From Lactifluus volemus (taxonomy: Eukaryota; Basidiomycota; Agaricomycetes; Russulales; Russulaceae), in assembly GCA_022376515.1 (NCBI GenBank), contig WTXI01000003.1, positions 620,001 through 684,000 of the forward strand: a DNA stretch of 64,000 nt. The letters run 5' to 3'. The position numbers and the translations under genes were made by a program. Shown here one piece after another: positions 61,298 through 64,000 of the stretch; the stretch's first letter is position 1, and each line of letters begins with the position of its first letter. The notes under the pieces were generated by a model. That model was given only the letters and a program-made list of their open reading frames with translations, was not told the DNA's origin and did no database searches.

Positions 61298-64000
61298 TCG
61301 ACGTCGCGATGTGGTTGGATTATTACTGGACCACCGTGGCGGTGATGCATGTTATGAAGTGCGCAAGGCCGCATTTCCTAGCATCGGTGACATTGCTGTG
61401 TGATTGTGAAGCCAAGTGAGCCCAAATCCATAAGTAGTGGAGGTGTTGGGCTGGTACGCATATGTATGAATTTCACAGTCCACCTTAATGTGAAGGCGGA
61501 ACCCGGGAGAGGAACAGGAGGAACGAGAAATCAACAGCGGGATGAATAAGATACAGATTATGGCGAAGTGTACGAGCATAGAAGGATGGCTTCTGGGTCA
61601 GTTCTCGTTGATGAAAGGAGGAATAACTAGTCTGCAATTATCCCAACGTTCATCATCGAGAATTGATCATAGGTAACTTAGCATACTAGGTAGACTATAA
61701 GCAAAGTTAAACAGGGTCTCGGGATCAGCAAGTGCGGACTTGAGCATTGAAAGAGCGCTCTCAACGACACGACCTCGGCACGAAAGGTGTACACACCATG
61801 ATCATGCGTCCGTCTCATATACAGCTGGCGGAACCACGTAAGTCATGGCCATCTGACATACAGAGAGAGAGCGGTGCCTACGGCTGCACAGGATCCCACA
61901 AGCCAAACTTGTTGCATGTGTGTACCCGAGTCAAAATCCGATACTGGTTCGGACGAGGACTCGATGGAAACTTACTAGGGAATCCTAGATTCGTTTCATA
62001 CATCCACTACATGTATCACCGTGTTGATATTGGCTGAACTACAGGTTAGTGTGCTAGGACAGGTACTATCACCGAGTAGGTGTTTGAACAAATTTTGAAT
62101 TTGTGCCTCGGAAATGTGGGTGCTGATGACTACTGGTCTTCGGCTTTCTCTACAGTATATATATGCTTCTTATCTAGACTTTCATGTAGTAAAAAATCGA
62201 GTATAGCCAACTGTGCGATTGGCAGAGCGATGCCGGTTTGGGGGAATACCAAAAAGTAGGCTTTTGAACAGTTTCAGTCACATCAGTCACAGTTCCTGGC
62301 ATGGATTTCTAATCATTTCTTTCCTTTTGGAGCTTTCGAAGGTGTGGAACGCCTCCGCTGGCATACGCGTTTCAATCTCCGCTTTAGGAGATTGTCACGC
62401 TCAACATATGGTTGCTGCAAATGCTCCATCCTGTTCGCTATTATGGTTGACTGTACCTGTAAATTGCTAGGAGGCTTCTCATATAGATGGACTCCATTTG
62501 TATCAATTTTGTTTTAGAAATTTCAATTCATAAAAACCATCCAGACACCATTCTTTCCAAATCAAGGCAAATTTCGATGTTCAAAACTGAAATTCCTCAA
62601 CGATATGGCTCTCTTCTGTGAAATAAAATTTATACATTGTTTTATAATCATAGTAACTGCTTATCCCGAGAATACCGAGGGCTGAGGTGGACAAGAAGTG
62701 GTAGAAATATTGACTGTTCAAACACCTACTCGTGTTCAAACCCAGCGCTCAGGATAGTAGGCGATGACACTTGCCTAGCAACGATTCGGAGCTAGAAAAT
62801 ACCCCGGCATTTGCCTTTGCGATTATCATTAAGTAATCAAAATGTACGTAATCGGAAAATGTCTGGCAGAGCATTTCCGAGTCCAAGACGTAGTGCGTCC
62901 ACTGGCGAGTCTGGCGATTGTTCGACGTACGACAGTCGGTAATGACCTATCACATCAGGGTTATCATGATCAATATTTCTCAGGTGTCACCTTTACTACG
63001 TAGACGCGTTGCTAGTTTCATGCGCACTGCCAGGTTCATACATGTGCTCAACTACAAACCTTATTACGCGACTGTTCTCGACTGACCATTAAGCTATTTG
63101 TGAGGCTATACATGCTCCCTTGTCCCAATGGATGTAAAGAAAACTGTTCAATAGCGCGTGGCTGTGGAGCCAGTTGGATGGCCAGTGTACCATCTCTGCC
63201 TTGCCCCGACCCAGTTACAGCACCGAGGTGAAGACGGGGCGTACATTGATACGTACGTAGTTCGTCTCGAAAGTGGGTTGGTCAGTCACTTTATAGGACC
63301 AGGTTCGCACGCGGTCTCTGCGAACCAAAAATTTCGCTATGGCCTGATCCATAAAACTAAGAGACTTTCCGTTCAGGCAGGAGGAAGATAGGGCGCATCT
63401 TCTATTGCCTCCAGATTGTCGACATCGATTCCCTCAAGTCCAACGCTTGAATTTGCTCATCAGGACGTCTTCAAGCCGGTATTGGTCGTTCCCCATTTCC
63501 ATGTAGGGTATGATAGCCGTCTTTGCATAAGGGATTATGCCTACTGCATAGAAGTACGAGGTGACAGTGTGTCTTCTCTGTCAATGGTCAATTCGCTGCG
63601 TCAAGGGCTTAGCTCCTAACGAACATGACCGTACCCTGAGGGCGATCTATATTACGGCCGTTTAGGCCCATATTGAATGCAGGTCCCTCTTTCTTGTTGA
63701 GACGTCTTGATGTCTCGTCGGCTGCACTCGGCAGAAATACCTAAAATTCTTCACGCGCTCCTCTCGACATTGGAGTCACCCCGAATACGTCTGTAGTGCG
63801 AGATAACTGCCGCAGAGGTGGTGCTTCAGTGTAGAATGCTGCTTCCTGAGAATCCACCTAGGCATCCAGGGGAGAGGGGGTTCGTCCGAGTACCCCACGG
63901 TCGACTCAATGAGTGGAGCCAGGGCTTCACCTACAAAGGTTAGATTGGAACCCATGCTCAGGGGGAAGAATCGCTTGAGGCGAAAGACTCTTCATGAGAA
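61298..64000. other. Gene-poor right end of the window
   Basis: 2.7 kb without a supported gene. Short open frames at 61747, 62213, 63158 and 63416 (plus strand) show no recognisable motif and look random. The region contains the 18-bp inverted repeat at 62073/62715 and is A/T-richer between about 62450 and 62660. Confidence 0.5.
62073..62732. repeat. 18-bp perfect inverted repeat flanking 624 bp
   Basis: CGAGTAGGTGTTTGAACA at 62073-62090 is matched by its exact reverse complement at 62715-62732. No target duplication is visible outside the arms and no ORF with a known motif lies between, so a MITE is possible but not shown. The word TGTTCAAAC is repeated immediately outside the right arm. 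Confidence 0.7.

Noticed and set aside
63158..63619. Two adjacent plus-strand open frames of 77 and 67 codons near the right edge.
   Set aside because: No motif, no convincing intron joining them, and composition like the surrounding non-coding DNA.

Overview
This is a nuclear segment from a filamentous basidiomycete, most likely an Agaricomycete. The evidence is genes broken by many short GT-AG introns (about 45-65 nt), a conserved complement of fungal housekeeping genes, and NACHT-WD40 (NLR-like) receptors of the kind expanded in mushroom-forming fungi. Species cannot be named from the sequence.

Left 38.3 kb: a four-copy tandem segmental duplication with a period of about 9.5-10.6 kb. Each unit carries an NLR-like gene on the minus strand (C2-like domain, helical domain, NACHT NTPase, about 14 WD40 repeats, conserved C-terminal tail) and, diverging from it, a plus-strand gene for the histone H3-K56 acetyltransferase Rtt109. 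The NLR copies are partly open: copy 2 is nearest to full length, copy 1 has an open WD40 array but a broken NACHT exon, and copy 3 has an intact NACHT exon. All four RTT109 copies are interrupted as written. Two deletions shared by copies 1 and 2 separate them from copies 3 and 4. Later insertions mark single units: a pogo/Tigger-like MITE in the unit 1/2 spacer, a 908-bp solo-LTR-like element at the 5' end of NLR copy 3, and an aldo/keto reductase gene fragment replacing the 3' end of RTT109 copy 3. The array ends sharply at about 38338.

Right part, 38.4-60 kb: single-copy genes. In order: a SAP-domain protein (+), F-actin capping protein alpha (-), a secreted GH13 alpha-amylase with a hydrophobic tail (+), mitochondrial ribosomal protein mL58 (+), malic enzyme (+), a SET-domain/TAD3 deaminase fusion (-), ALG7 GlcNAc-1-P transferase (+), isocitrate lyase (+), an FAD-dependent amine oxidase-like protein (-) and flap endonuclease FEN1/RAD27 (-). 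Malic enzyme and isocitrate lyase are both central to growth on C2/C4 carbon, but they are separated by two unrelated genes and I infer no cluster.

Final 4 kb (60-64 kb): gene-poor, with a degenerate two-copy 181-bp repeat, one doubtful ORF and an 18-bp perfect inverted repeat.

Many frames are broken by single missing bases, including in isocitrate lyase and the SAP gene. The deletions are not balanced by insertions and cluster inside the near-identical repeats. Residual long-read assembly error is therefore a serious alternative to real pseudogenisation, and calls of broken genes should be read with that in mind.
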